The notes beneath the pieces were generated by a model that saw nothing but the letters and a program-made list of their open reading frames with translations, made no database searches and was not told the DNA's origin. The position numbers and the translations under genes were made by a program. This document shows positions 1 through 9,255 of a DNA stretch of 64,000 nucleotides, in pieces. Location: positions 1-64,000 of the forward strand of contig NZ_JAXMOR010000025.1 of assembly GCF_034669705.1 (NCBI RefSeq). The letters run 5' to 3'. Every line of letters starts with the position of its first letter. The stretch's first letter is position 1. The stretch is from Marinovum sp034669705. Its GTDB lineage: Bacteria > Pseudomonadota > Alphaproteobacteria > Rhodobacterales > Rhodobacteraceae.

Positions 1-1
1 G

Positions 2-100
2 ACCGCGAAACAGGCCATCATCGCGGTCGCCCGCAAGCTGCTGACGATCCTCAACGCGATGCTGCGAACGGGCAAACCCTTCGACCCGAAAACCGTCTGA
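2..100 (+). CDS. IS110-family transposase, C-terminal fragment (cut by window edge)
   Basis: Only the last 32 codons are in the window. They read as an open frame from the left edge to TGA at 98-100, with the helical tail KQAIIAVARKLLTILNAML followed by a GKPFDP-type end. This is how IS110/IS116/IS902 transposases usually finish. The family moves circular intermediates using a DEDD/Ser-type catalytic core, which would lie upstream outside the window. Whether the element is intact cannot be judged. Members of this family usually lack long terminal inverted repeats and I see none in the following 145 bases. Confidence 0.75.
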   Translation, partial: TAKQAIIAVARKLLTILNAMLRTGKPFDPKTV

Positions 101-245
101 CACGCGGTGACCGATTACGGTTGCCGGCTCAAGGCCGGGACGGCGGGTTCCTACCGCTGCCACCAGCCCCCGCCATCATTAAGCTATTCCGGGACCTCAG
201 CTGAGCCGGCCGGAAGGTCCCGCAGGCCCGGGGGCGAAGGGCGGC

Positions 246-2758
246 TCACTCGCGCGCGCGCAACACCCGCGCCGGGCGCGCCGCCAAGGGCCGCCAGGCA
301 AAGCCCAGCCCCGCCAGCAGCGTCGCCAGAACCCCGCCAGAGACGATCAGCAGCGCCGAGCGCCATTGTACCGCAAACTCGGTCTCCATCAGGAAGGTCA
401 TTACCGCCCAGCCGCCGGTCACCCCGGCCGCCAGCGCCACCAGCCCCGCCGCGGCACCCAGCAACCCGGCGCGCAGGGCAAAGCTCTGCAGGATGCGGGC
501 GCGCGCGGCACCCAGGGTCTTGAGCACCGCCGCCTCGTAGGTGCGCGCCTGTTCGCCCGCCGCCGCCGCGCCGATCAGCACCAGGAAACCGGTCAAGAGG
601 GTCGCCGCCGCGCCCCAGGCGGTGGCCTGAGCGATGCCGCCCATGATCTCGGCCACCCGGTCGACCGCGTCACGCACCCGGATCGCGGTGATGTTGGGAT
701 AGGCGGTGGCGAGGTCGCGCAGGATCGCCGCTTCGGCCGCCTCCTCGGCATAGACGGTGGAGATGAAGCTGTGCGGCGCGCCCTCCAGCGCAGCGGCGTT
801 CATCGCCATGACAAAACCGATGCCGGCAGTCGAGAAATCCACCTCGCGGAACGAGGCGATGGTGGCGGTGATGTCGCGGCCGAGGATGTTGACGGTGACC
901 TCGTCGCCGAGGTTGAGGCCGATCTCGCCGGCCTCTTCGGCGGCGAAGCTGACCAGCGGCGGGCCGCTGTAGTCCTCGGGCCACCACGCGCCGGCGGTCA
1001 GCGTGGTGTCCTCCGGCTGGGCGGCGGCATAGGTCACCCCGCGGTCGCCGCGGATCACCCAGTGATCGCCGGCGACCTCGCGCGCGGAAAGACCGTTGAT
1101 CCGGGTCAGGATGCCGCGCAGCATCGGCGCGCTCTGCACTTTCGACACCGCCGGGTCCTCGTTCAGCCTTTCGCGGAACCCCGGCATCTGGTCCTTCTGG
1201 ATGTCGACAAAGAAGAACGAGGGCGCGACCTCGGGCAAATCTGTCTGGATCGCGGCGCGCATATTGCCCTCGATCTGCCCCACGGCGGCCAGCACCGAGA
1301 GCCCGAGACCCAGCGAGAGCACTGTGGCCGCGGCGCCCTCCTGAGTGCCGGAAATCGCCGAGAGGGCCCAGCGCAGCGCCGGCCGGTGGCGCGCGGCGCG
1401 TTGCGAGCGGCGGGCGGCCCAGCGGATCAGCGCCGCCGCCAGCGCCAGCACCACCAGCGCCGCGAGGATGCCGCCGGCAGTCCAGAGGGTGAGTTGCATG
1501 GCACCGGAAAACGCCGCCGCAGCCCCCAGCAGGAGCGCCACCAGCACCAGTGTCACCGCCACATGCGGCCAGCGCGGCAGCAGGCTGGCGCTGCCCAGCG
1601 CGTCGCGAAACAGGGTTGCGGGGCGGATCTCCTCGGTGCGGGCCAGCGGCCAGAGGGTGAAGATCAGCGCCGTCAGCGCGCCATAGAGCGCCGCCTCGAG
1701 CAGCGGGCCGGGGTGCAGGGCAAAGATCGCCGGCACCGGCAGCAGCGACTGCATCAGCGGCCCCAGCGCCAGCGGCACCAGCGCGCCGAGGGTCAGGCCG
1801 ATGGCGATGCCGAGCAGGCTGAGCGCGCCGATCTGCAGGAAATAGGTGAGGAAGATCACCTGCCGGCTGGCGCCCAGCGTGCGCAGGGTGGCGATCACCG
1901 AGGTCTTGGACGCCAGATAGGCGCGCACCGCCGCCGAGACGCCGACGCCGCCCACTGCAAGGCCGGAGAGCCCGACGAGGATCAGGAAGCTGCTCAGCCG
2001 GTCGACAAAGCGCGCGATCCCCGGCGCGCCGTTGCGGGCATCGCGGTAGCGGCCGCCGACCTCGGTGAACCGGTCGCGGGCCTCGGACTTGAAGGCGTCG
2101 ACATCGGTGCCCGGCGGCAGGGTCAGCCGGTAGTGGGTGTCAAACAGCGTGCCGGCCTGCAGCAGGCCAGAGCCTGCCAGCGCCTCGGTGCGGACCAGCG
2201 TGCGCGGCCCGAGGGAAAAGCCGCCGCCGGCGTCGTCGGGTTCGACCTCGATCACCGCCGAGAGGGTGAAATCAACGGAGCCGAGGCGGAAGCTGTCGCC
2301 GGGCGAGAGCCCCAGCCGGTCGGCCAGCACCGGCGCCATCACCGCGCCATTGCCCGCCAGCGCCGCGTCGAGCGGCATCGGTGGGTCGAGCGTGACCTGA
2401 CCGATCAGGGGATAGGCGCTGTCGATTGATTTTACCTGGGTCAGGGCGCGTTCGCTGCTGCCGTTGCGCTCGACCACCACCATCGAGCGAAAATCGGTGA
2501 TCTCGGAGACCTCGGTGGCGCGCGCTTCCAGCCAGCTGCGTTCCTCCTGCGTGGCGAAGCGATAGGTGAAGCGGACCTCGGCATCGCCGCCCAGAAGCTC
2601 GGCGCCCTTGGCCTCGAGCCCCAGTTCGATCGAGGTGCGCACCATGCCGATGCCGGCAATCGCGGCCACGCCCAAGGCAAGGCAGGCGAGGAAGATGCGA
2701 AAGCCGCCGAGGCCGCCGCGCAGCTCTCGCCGGGCGAAACGGGCGGCGGTGGACAGGC

Positions 2759-2762
<4 letters not shown>
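246..2762 (-). CDS. ybbP: ABC transporter permease, FtsX-like (YbbP family)
   Basis: 838-residue membrane protein with the FtsX/MacB permease layout. There is an N-terminal transmembrane helix (about residues 20-42), a large periplasmic domain, a first FtsX domain (about 255-380, containing a TLRTLGASR motif), further hydrophobic segments, a second large loop, and a C-terminal FtsX domain with KTLGAARARI (about 730-830). It overlaps the upstream ATPase gene by 4 bp, so the two are co-translated. Both lie divergent from a TesA-type esterase, the same trio as ybbP-ybbA-tesA in enterobacteria. The substrate of YbbAP is not established; a role in exporting lipid-related or hydrophobic molecules is inference. 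Family assignment is firm. Confidence 0.9.
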
Positions 2763-3449
<687 letters not shown>

Positions 3450-3451
<2 letters not shown>

Positions 3452-4145
3452 GAAAAGGGCCTTTCGGGCTATGCATCAGCTTTTGACATATGGGGTATGC
3501 GCCCGCCTGAGCAAGGCGGCGGCGGTGGTTTTGACGCTGGCGGGGCCGGTCTGGGCCGAAGAGGTCGAGATTCTGGCGCTGGGCGACAGTTTGATCCAGG
3601 GCTACGGGCTGATGGCCGAGGACGGCTTTGTGCCGCAGATGCAGGACTGGCTGACAACGCAGGGCCACGAGGTGGTGCTGATCAATGGCGGCGTGTCCGG
3701 CGACACCACGGCCGGCGGGTTGGGGCGGGTCGCCTGGAGCCTGACGCCCGAGGTCGACGCGATGATCCTGGCGCTGGGCGGCAACGACGTGCTGCGCGGC
3801 ATCGATCCGGCGGTGTCGCGGGCCAATCTCGACGGGATACTCAAGGTGGCGGCGGCGCAGGGCCTGCCGGTGCTGCTGGTGCCGATGCGGGCGCCGGGCA
3901 ACTACGGGCCGGAGTACAAGGCGGCGTTCTATGGGATGTATGCCGAGCTGGCGGCAGAGCACGGTGCGCTGGAGGCGCCGGCGTTCTTTGACATCCTGCT
4001 GCCCGAGGGGGGAGACCCGTCGCAGGCGGCAGGGCTGATGCAGGGTGACGGCATTCACCCCAATGCAGAGGGCGTGTCGCGGATTGTCGAGGGGATCGGG
4101 CCGGATGTGGCGCGGTTGATCGCAGAGGTGCCGGGGGCATCCTGA
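3450..4145 (+). CDS. tesA: Arylesterase / lysophospholipase, SGNH (GDSL) hydrolase
   Basis: 231-residue secreted SGNH hydrolase. It begins with a basic then hydrophobic signal peptide (to about residue 36, ending VWA). Block I LALGDSLIQGYG carries the nucleophile Ser47, the oxyanion Gly is in NGGVSGDT, block III is GGND, and the Asp/His pair is in DGIHPNAEG near the C-terminus. TesA-type enzymes hydrolyse thioesters, lysophospholipids and aryl esters in the periplasm. The ATG at 3450 was chosen because it gives the full signal peptide; ATG 3471 is an alternative. It is divergent from ybbA with 2-bp overlap of start codons. Confidence 0.9.
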
Positions 4146-4170
4146 GCCGCCGCCTTCGGACCCTTTCGCA

Positions 4171-4197
4171 ACAAAAAGCCCCACCGAATGGCGGGGC
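4171..4197 (-). terminator. Rho-independent terminator of the cold-shock gene
   Basis: Read on the minus strand: an 8-bp stem GCCCCGCC/GGUGGGGC with one G-U pair and a 4-base loop, followed by five T residues. It sits 28 bp after the stop of the cold-shock gene. On the plus strand the same stem has an A-C mismatch and no good T tract, so it serves the minus-strand gene. Confidence 0.85.
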
Positions 4198-4224
4198 CTT
4201 TCCAGGTCTTCGAGGCAGGAAGCC

Positions 4225-4431
4225 TTAGGCCAGCGAGATGTTCTCGGCAGCTTCGCGGCCATCACGGCCCGGCTTGATGTCGAAGGTGACTTTCTGGTTG
4301 TCGGCGAGGCCGGTCAGGCCCGAACGCTCAACGGCCGAGATGTGCACGAACACGTCTTTGCTGCCGCCGTCGGGTGCGATGAAACCAAAGCCTTTGGTGG
4401 TGTTGAACCATTTCACAGTGCCAGTGGCCAT
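4225..4431 (-). CDS. cspA: Cold-shock protein, CspA family
   Basis: 68-residue single cold-shock domain starting MATGTVKWFNTTKGFGFI. It holds both RNA-binding motifs, RNP1 (KGFGFI) and RNP2 (DVFVHIS). It binds single-stranded RNA and DNA as a chaperone. The start is fixed by the family length and by AGGAG eight bases upstream. An in-frame extension to 4578 is open but does not look like protein. The gene has a long leader (about 110 nt from the likely promoter) and its own terminator, so it is monocistronic. The long leader is typical of thermoregulated csp mRNAs, but cold induction here is inference. Confidence 0.95.
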   Translation of the reverse strand: MATGTVKWFNTTKGFGFIAPDGGSKDVFVHISAVERSGLTGLADNQKVTFDIKPGRDGREAAENISLA

Positions 4432-4549
4432 GTGTTTACTCCTAGTAGTGCTACTGCCCGCGGGATTGCGGCAGGTCGGCTTAGTCAGTGCAGATCGAAG
4501 GACTGAGCCGTAAGAGGAGCAGCGGTCGATAGATAACTTCGCAAGGCAA

Positions 4550-4578
4550 GATATGCGGGTAGAGCAGATTCTTTTCAA
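4550..4578 (-). promoter_or_regulatory. Probable sigma-70-type promoter of the cold-shock gene
   Basis: On the minus strand TTGAAA (4573-4578) and CATATC (4550-4555) are separated by 17 bases. This predicts a start near 4542 and a leader of about 110 nt before the ATG at 4431, a layout common for csp genes. Confidence 0.5.
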
Positions 4579-4638
4579 GGGGAATTCGTGGCAATTTACG
4601 CGCGGGCCGCGGCGGCACGCCGGAGAGCGTGAGCCTTG

Positions 4639-4668
4639 CGTTAACTTTACGTCAAGTTGGCGCTAACG
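4639..4668. promoter_or_regulatory. Imperfect palindrome, possible operator
   Basis: CGTTA...TAACG ends enclose ACTTTACGTCAAGT, itself a partial dyad. It lies about 70 bp upstream of the likely csp promoter and 170 bp beyond the end of the flavoprotein gene. It resembles MerR-type operator halves (TTTACG) but no regulator gene is adjacent. The rest of 4580-4845 shows nothing recognisable. Confidence 0.25.
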
Positions 4669-4845
4669 GTCGGGAGGCGGGCAGTGGTGCGTCTTCCGGA
4701 CCTGGGGCGCGCGGCAGGCTGCGGCGGGGGTACCCTGAAGGCCCGGCAGGGAATCACCCGCGCCAGACGCGCCGGTTGCCATCAGCGAAACTGCGTGACC
4801 GGGGCGGAGGCGCCAGCGTTTTCGCAGCAGCCATGCCGGGGGAAT

Positions 4846-5994
4846 CTAGGGTTTCGCGCCGCCGAAGGCCCGCGCGAGGTAACTCGGCAGACGCCGCACC
4901 AGCGCGCGCATCAGGTCGCGATACTCGATTTCGCCGCCCAAAAGCCGCATGTAGTCGTGGCGCAGGTGGCCTGACGTGCGAACCGCACGGACGAAGCCGG
5001 TTTTGAACGGCCCCCAGTAGAGCAGCAGCCGCACCCGGTTGGCGTGGCGCATGGCGATGAGAATCGGCCGCAGCCGCTGGCGGTAGAGCCGCAGTGCCGC
5101 GTCGGGTTCGTGCCGGGCCAGCGCGTCGCGCGCCGCCAGCGCCGCCAGCTGGCCGGATTTCATCGCATAGGCGATGCCTTCACCGGTGACCGGGTCGACC
5201 AGCCAGGCGGCATCGCCGGCCAGCAGCACGTTGTCGCGGCCGGGCGCGCGGCGGGCCTGGCCGAAGGGCAGGTACTGGCCTTTCACGCGGGTCTCCGGCG
5301 GCACGCCGAGGTCGGCCATATAGGCGCGCATGATCGCCTTGAGATCGGGGTTGCGGCTGTGCACGCCGCCGACGCCGACGGTGTGGCTGCCGCGTTTCGG
5401 AAACGACCAGCCATAGCCCCAGTTCGCCGCCCCCATGTCGATGCGCAGCGGCGCGTCGGCGGGCAGGGCGGGGCCCTCGGCCTCGAGCGCGAAACCGATG
5501 CGGGCGGGATCGAACGGCCGGCCAAAGAGCGCCCGCGCAGTGGCGCTGTTGACCCCGTCGGCGCCGATCACCACCGGTGCGGTAAGGGTGACGCCAGAGG
5601 CCAGGGTGAGGCGGCCGTCCTCGGGCGCCAGTTCGGCGATCCGCTGGCCGGTGAAATCCTGCGCGCCGGCGGCCAGGGCCAGCGCCACAAGATGGTCGTC
5701 GAGCGACAGGCGCATGGTCAGGTACACTGGCGGGATATCTTCGATCACGCCGAGCTTTTCTCCGAAACCATAGAGGGTTACGGCAGACTTGCTGGCGAAC
5801 TCCGGCGGCAGGTCGGTCTCGAAGATCTCGCGGTAATAGCGCGCGGCCCGGCCGGTGAACCCGCCACCGCAAAGCTTGTCACGCGGAAAGCGGGCCTTGT
5901 CGACCAGAGCGGTGCGAAGCCCGGCGTTGGCGGCGGTACGGGCCGCGGCAGCCCCGGCGGGGCCCGCGCCAATGACGATCAGATCGAACTGCAT
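4846..5994 (-). CDS. Geranylgeranyl reductase family FAD-dependent oxidoreductase
   Basis: 382-residue flavoprotein. An N-terminal Rossmann motif GAGPAGAAAARTAA (about 8-21) is followed by DKARFPRDKLCGGGF, the conserved GADGVNSATAR segment, and the FAD-binding NVLLAGDAAWLVDPVTGEGI near residue 270. This combination defines the ChlP/BchP-like geranylgeranyl reductase superfamily. No photosynthesis genes are nearby, so reduction of another isoprenoid or lipid is just as likely. The ATG at 5994 was chosen over the longer frame because the mature fold begins directly with QFDLIVIGAG. The gene stands alone between the csp unit and the L,D-transpeptidase. Confidence 0.85.
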   Translation of the reverse strand: MQFDLIVIGAGPAGAAAARTAANAGLRTALVDKARFPRDKLCGGGFTGRAARYYREIFETDLPPEFASKSAVTLYGFGEKLGVIEDIPPVYLTMRLSLDDHLVALALAAGAQDFTGQRIAELAPEDGRLTLASGVTLTAPVVIGADGVNSATARALFGRPFDPARIGFALEAEGPALPADAPLRIDMGAANWGYGWSFPKRGSHTVGVGGVHSRNPDLKAIMRAYMADLGVPPETRVKGQYLPFGQARRAPGRDNVLLAGDAAWLVDPVTGEGIAYAMKSGQLAALAARDALARHEPDAALRLYRQRLRPILIAMRHANRVRLLLYWGPFKTGFVRAVRTSGHLRHDYMRLLGGEIEYRDLMRALVRRLPSYLARAFGGAKP

Positions 5995-6068
5995 GGCCGC
6001 TCTTTCCCCGCTGGCCTGACTGGGGTCAAGGGGCAAAAACGAAACCCCGCGCCGTCACCCGCTCTGGA

Positions 6069-6626
6069 TCACAGCACGGTGACCGTGGTGCCAATCGAGA
6101 TCCGCGGATAGAGGTCCGTCACATGGGCGTTGGCCATGCGGAAACAGCCGTTCGAGGCCGCCTTGCCGATCGAGGCGAGGTTGTCGGTGCCATGGATCGC
6201 CGCGTAGGTGTTCACACCGTTCTGGAACAGGTACATCGCCCGCGCGCCCAGCGGGTTGCCGGGGCCGCCGGGCTGGACGTAGTCGTTGCCCTTGAAGCGG
6301 CCATAGGTCTGCGGCTCGCGTTCGATCATCGCGTCGGTGGGCCGCCATGTGGGCCATTCCTTCTTGGCCTGGACCACTCCGGTGCCGGAAAATTCCAGAC
6401 CGGTGCGGCCGACGCTGATGCCATAGCGCAGTGCCCGGCCGGGCTCTTCGATGAAATAGAGAAAGCGCGATTTCTGCAGCACCACGATCTGTCCCGGCAC
6501 GAGATCGGCCCGGACCCGCACGTATTGCGGGGCGAATTTCGGGTCGAGCTGGAACTGCGCCCGGGCCAGCGATGGCAAGGCCACGGCAGCGGCGGCAGAG
6601 CCGAAAAAGGTGCGGCGTGAAATCAT
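6069..6626 (-). CDS. L,D-transpeptidase (YkuD domain), exported
   Basis: 185 residues. The N-terminus MISRRTFFGSAAAAVALPSLARA looks like a Tat-type signal (SRRTF followed by a hydrophobic stretch and an AxA-like cleavage site). The YkuD domain follows with the catalytic block HGTDNLASIG...SNGCFRM, whose Cys is the nucleophile and His the base. Such enzymes form 3-3 peptidoglycan cross-links or attach proteins to peptidoglycan in the periplasm. Neighbouring genes are unrelated. Family call is firm; the precise role is not visible. Confidence 0.92.
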   Translation of the reverse strand: MISRRTFFGSAAAAVALPSLARAQFQLDPKFAPQYVRVRADLVPGQIVVLQKSRFLYFIEEPGRALRYGISVGRTGLEFSGTGVVQAKKEWPTWRPTDAMIEREPQTYGRFKGNDYVQPGGPGNPLGARAMYLFQNGVNTYAAIHGTDNLASIGKAASNGCFRMANAHVTDLYPRISIGTTVTVL

Positions 6627-6735
6627 GGGGTCCCTCCAGCATTGAGCCGGAGAATCATATGGCAGCTGGCAAGAGAGCGGGAGTCAGGTTTCCGTTACCC
6701 CGCCGCAGCTGTGGGCCGGGGGCAACGCATGGCGG

Positions 6736-6942
6736 TCAGGCGGCGATCGGGCCCGGAGCCGCGGCATCCTGCGGCCGGGGGCTGCAGAACGGGCTCAAGA
6801 GCAGCGCCACGGCGATGCAGACCATGGGCACCGCGAGATAGACCCCGAGCGCGGCCGGCAGGCTCAGGCCGAGGATCAGCCAGCCCAGCAGCCCGGCACA
6901 GGCTCCGAGGGTGCTTCCGATGATGAGTGCGATGCTGGCCAT
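6736..6942 (-). CDS. Small hypothetical membrane protein
   Basis: 68 residues with two predicted membrane helices (about 3-26 and 30-50) and a short polar, Pro/Ala-rich tail. The start is ATG at 6942. No family is recognised. It is divergent from trxC across a 309-bp gap filled largely with 21-bp tandem repeats. Composition and length are plausible for a real gene but there is no motif, so it could be spurious. Confidence 0.5.
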   Translation of the reverse strand: MASIALIIGSTLGACAGLLGWLILGLSLPAALGVYLAVPMVCIAVALLLSPFCSPRPQDAAAPGPIAA

Positions 6943-7081
6943 GCGGGGTATCCTTGTTGGTCTTGCAGCTCAGGAAACCGCTCAATTGGGGCCGAAATGC
7001 GGCGTCTTCGGTGCAATTTTTGACGCGGGCGGTTCGGGTCTTGCCACATGAAGGCCGCGGTCCCAGATAGTCGCAAGGCTG

Positions 7082-7228
7082 GATAGGACGGGCGCCCGCC
7101 GGGAAACCATGGGCGCACGTCGGCAAAAGTCGGGTGTTCGGCAGGAAAACAGGATCGCAGGGCGCGAAACGATGGACGAAAGGCATGGAACGATGGGCGC
7201 AAATGGGGAAACGATGGGCGCGGGCCCG
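7082..7228. repeat. Seven degenerate 21-bp tandem repeats upstream of trxC
   Basis: Units begin at 7082, 7103, 7124, 7145, 7166, 7187 and 7208, each 21 bp. The three right-hand copies are best conserved around GAAACGATGGGCGC, and the older left copies are more diverged. 21 bp is two helical turns, so each unit presents the same DNA face. Because 21 is a multiple of 3, all frames stay rather open and produce shadow ORFs with heptad repeats. In the trxC frame there is a TAG at 7084 and no start codon before 7252, so the array is not part of TrxC. Confidence 0.8.
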
Positions 7229-7251
7229 CACATGACGGCGGACGACAGGCG

Positions 7252-7674
7252 ATGACGGCGAAGAAACTGACATGTCTTGATTGTGGCCAGGTGAACAAGG
7301 TGCCCGAAGCGCGGCTTGATGCCGGGCCGAAATGCGGCACCTGCGGCGCGCGGCTGATGCCCGGCAAACCGGTCGAGATCGACCTCGCCACGCTGCGCAA
7401 GGCGGCGCGCCACGACGAGGTGCCGCTGGTGGTGGATTTCTGGGCGCCCTGGTGTGGCCCCTGCCGGATGATGGCGCCGGAGTTCGACCGCGCGGCCGGC
7501 AAGGTCGGCAGCCGCGCCAGGCTGGTCAAGCTGAATACCCAGGACGAGTCAGGGGCCTCGGGGGCCTACAACATCCGCGGCATTCCGACGATGGTCCGGT
7601 TTCACAACGGCCGCGAGGCGGGGCGCCAGTCCGGCGCGCTCAAGGCCGATCAGATCCTGCGCTGGATCGGCTGA
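7252..7674 (+). CDS. trxC: Thioredoxin 2 (TrxC)
   Basis: 140 residues. An N-terminal zinc-binding extension has two CxxC pairs (Cys8/Cys11 and Cys28/Cys31). The thioredoxin domain follows with active site WCGPC (67-71) and the cis-proline in RGIPT (about 110-113). TrxC is a cytoplasmic protein-disulphide reductase, often induced by oxidative stress in other bacteria, and its zinc module is redox-sensitive. The first in-frame start is ATG 7252. It lies directly downstream of the 21-bp repeat array, which may carry its promoter region. Confidence 0.96.
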   Translation: MTAKKLTCLDCGQVNKVPEARLDAGPKCGTCGARLMPGKPVEIDLATLRKAARHDEVPLVVDFWAPWCGPCRMMAPEFDRAAGKVGSRARLVKLNTQDESGASGAYNIRGIPTMVRFHNGREAGRQSGALKADQILRWIG

Positions 7675-7749
7675 TTTCGCCCGCTGGCGGTCTTGCGGCC
7701 GGCCGGGCCTTCTGCGAGCTTGCGCCCGGGCAAGCGCGGAGTAGCAGCA

Positions 7750-8232
7750 ATGGGCGAATTGATCTTGGCCGGTCTCTTCATGGGGCTGGGCGGCACCCTG
7801 GCGATGGACATCTGGTCAGAGGTCCTGGCCCGGGGCTTCGGCCAGCCAAGGCCGGCCTGGGCGCGGATCGGTCGCTGGGCCGCACATCTGCCGGGAGGCC
7901 GGGTGTTTCACCCCGATATCAATGCTGTCGCCCCGGTGTCGGGCGAACTGGCGCTGGGCTGGGGGGTGCATTATTTCGTCGGGCTGAGCTATGGCGTGCT
8001 CTTTGCCTTGCTGGCCGGCCATGACTGGCTCGATGCGCCCAGCTTCCTGCCGCTTTGGGCCTATGCCCTGGTCACGGTCGGCGCCGGCTGGTTCCTGCTG
8101 CAGCCCGGCATGGGGCTGGGGTGGGCCGCCGCGCGCACCCCGAACCCATGGAAGGTCCGAGGCATGGGGCTGGTGGCGCACACCGTCTTTGGCCTCGGCA
8201 TGTATGCGGTGGCGGTGCTGGCGGCGCCCTGA
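7750..8232 (+). CDS. DUF2938 family integral membrane protein
   Basis: 160 residues with about four membrane helices and the conserved family features: an N-terminal GLGGTLAMDIWSEVLAR helix, a PGGRVFHPDI loop, and a C-terminal LQPGMGLGWAAARTPNPWKVRG segment. The biochemical role of DUF2938 is unknown. The start was placed at ATG 7750 so that the hydrophobic first helix begins the protein; the upstream extension to 7693 is Pro/Arg-rich and unlike the family. It may be read through from trxC (76-bp gap). Confidence 0.8.
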   Translation: MGELILAGLFMGLGGTLAMDIWSEVLARGFGQPRPAWARIGRWAAHLPGGRVFHPDINAVAPVSGELALGWGVHYFVGLSYGVLFALLAGHDWLDAPSFLPLWAYALVTVGAGWFLLQPGMGLGWAAARTPNPWKVRGMGLVAHTVFGLGMYAVAVLAAP

Positions 8233-8235
8233 GGC

Positions 8236-8793
8236 TCAGCGCTCCGACAGCGGACGAAAGGGCGCGGCGGTGGTGTCGCGCTCCTGCGCCTGCATCCAGC
8301 CGTTTTCCCAAGACTGGTGGTCGACGGTGTTCTCGGAATAGGGGTTGGCCTGGAACGACTCGCCCTCCTGACGGGCGATATAGCCTTCGTCGTAGGCGCC
8401 CATCCGCGGGTCCATCCCGGCCGAGTGATGCGCCCGCTGCTTCAGGTAGTCCGAGAACTCCCGGTATTTCACCAGCACCGTCTGATCCAGCCCGTCGGGG
8501 TAATCCTCGAGCGCCTGCCGGCCGCGGTCGGTGAGCGCGAGGGCACCGTCCTCCTGCGGCTCGAGAATGCAGGCGATGCGCAGGTGATCGAGCTGCCGGG
8601 CGAGCTTGACCCGGCGTTCGTCCTCGGGCAGGCCCGGGGTCTTGCCGGCGCGGACAAAGAGTGCGTCGAGGCTCTGTGAGGCGCTGTCGAGCGTGACCGG
8701 CCCCTTTGCGGCGGTGTGCAGGATCAGGGCGGTCAGGCTGGCGGTGCTGAGCAGGGGGTGGTCGTTGTCGAACATGTGCTGGGCTGTCCTCAT
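8236..8793 (-). CDS. Winged-helix-like protein with C-terminal Rmf/CrpP-like module
   Basis: 185 residues. The N-terminal half (about 10-100) looks like a small winged helix ending LTDRGRQALEDYP, a pattern seen in Mrr-type N-terminal and other DNA-binding modules. The C-terminal part (about 128-172) reads AYDEGYIARQEG...NPY...SWENGWMQAQ. It has the spacing of ribosome modulation factor and CrpP proteins: Gly-Tyr, Gly, Asn-Pro-Tyr, then Trp-x-x-Gly-Trp. The architecture is inferred by eye. The gene is convergent with the DUF2938 gene, 3 bp apart. Confidence 0.55.
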   Translation of the reverse strand: MRTAQHMFDNDHPLLSTASLTALILHTAAKGPVTLDSASQSLDALFVRAGKTPGLPEDERRVKLARQLDHLRIACILEPQEDGALALTDRGRQALEDYPDGLDQTVLVKYREFSDYLKQRAHHSAGMDPRMGAYDEGYIARQEGESFQANPYSENTVDHQSWENGWMQAQERDTTAAPFRPLSER

Positions 8794-8843
8794 GGTCGGG
8801 CGTTCCTTTCAGCCTAGGCGCAAGTGGGGCGTTGGGTAAAGAG

Positions 8844-8874
8844 CGCGCAGGCCCCGCCGTGGCAGGCCTGCGCG
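8844..8874 (-). terminator. Hairpin terminator after the DUF3309 gene
   Basis: Perfect 10-bp inverted repeat CGCGCAGGCC/GGCCTGCGCG with an 11-base loop, 20 bp after the stop of the minus-strand DUF3309 gene. On the minus strand CTCTTTAC follows, only a weak T tract. Confidence 0.6.
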
Positions 8875-8893
8875 ACGCGGGGTCGGGGTGCCG

Positions 8894-9049
8894 TCAGATC
8901 TGGCCCATCAGCAGCAGCACGATCAGCACCACCAGCGCAATGCCGACGGCGCCAGAGGGGCCATAGCCCCAGCTGCGCGAATGACCCCACCGCGGCAAGG
9001 CGGCGATCAGGGCGAGAATCAACAGGACGACGAGAACGGTATAGAGCAT
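8894..9049 (-). CDS. DUF3309 family small membrane protein
   Basis: 51 residues: an N-terminal membrane helix (MLYTVLVVLLILALIAALP), the conserved loop RWGHSRSWGYGPSG, then a second helix ending in LLLMGQI. This matches the short DUF3309 proteins of proteobacteria, whose function is unknown. The ATG at 9049 gives the family's usual length of about 50. A strong hairpin follows the stop, so it is probably monocistronic. Confidence 0.8.
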   Translation of the reverse strand: MLYTVLVVLLILALIAALPRWGHSRSWGYGPSGAVGIALVVLIVLLLMGQI

Positions 9050-9255
9050 GGCACGGATCTCCGGGGTGCGATGACAGGCGGCGGGAGAGGGCCGCGACTG
9101 CTGCCCCATGCCGTCGGGCAGACAACGCGGTGATGCGGCTGCGGTTCCGCGTGCCATGCGCTCTGGTGCCGAGAGTCTCGGGCTGCGGGACCGCTGGGCA
9201 GAGGCGCCGGGCTGGTGTAGCCTTGGCGGCATGGGCAGATGAGGGACGGGGCAAG

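Noticed and set aside
366..2429. Long plus-strand open frame opposite the YbbP gene
   Set aside because: Arg/Gln/Gly-rich, no domain; a shadow of the permease gene in high-GC DNA.
4225..4578. N-terminally extended cold-shock protein of 117 residues
   Set aside because: The extension crosses the promoter and lacks a ribosome-binding site; the 68-residue form has AGGAG and the normal length.
6876..7529. Minus-strand frame with heptad RPSF-type repeats
   Set aside because: The heptads only reflect the 21-bp DNA repeats (a multiple of 3), and the frame is antisense to trxC.
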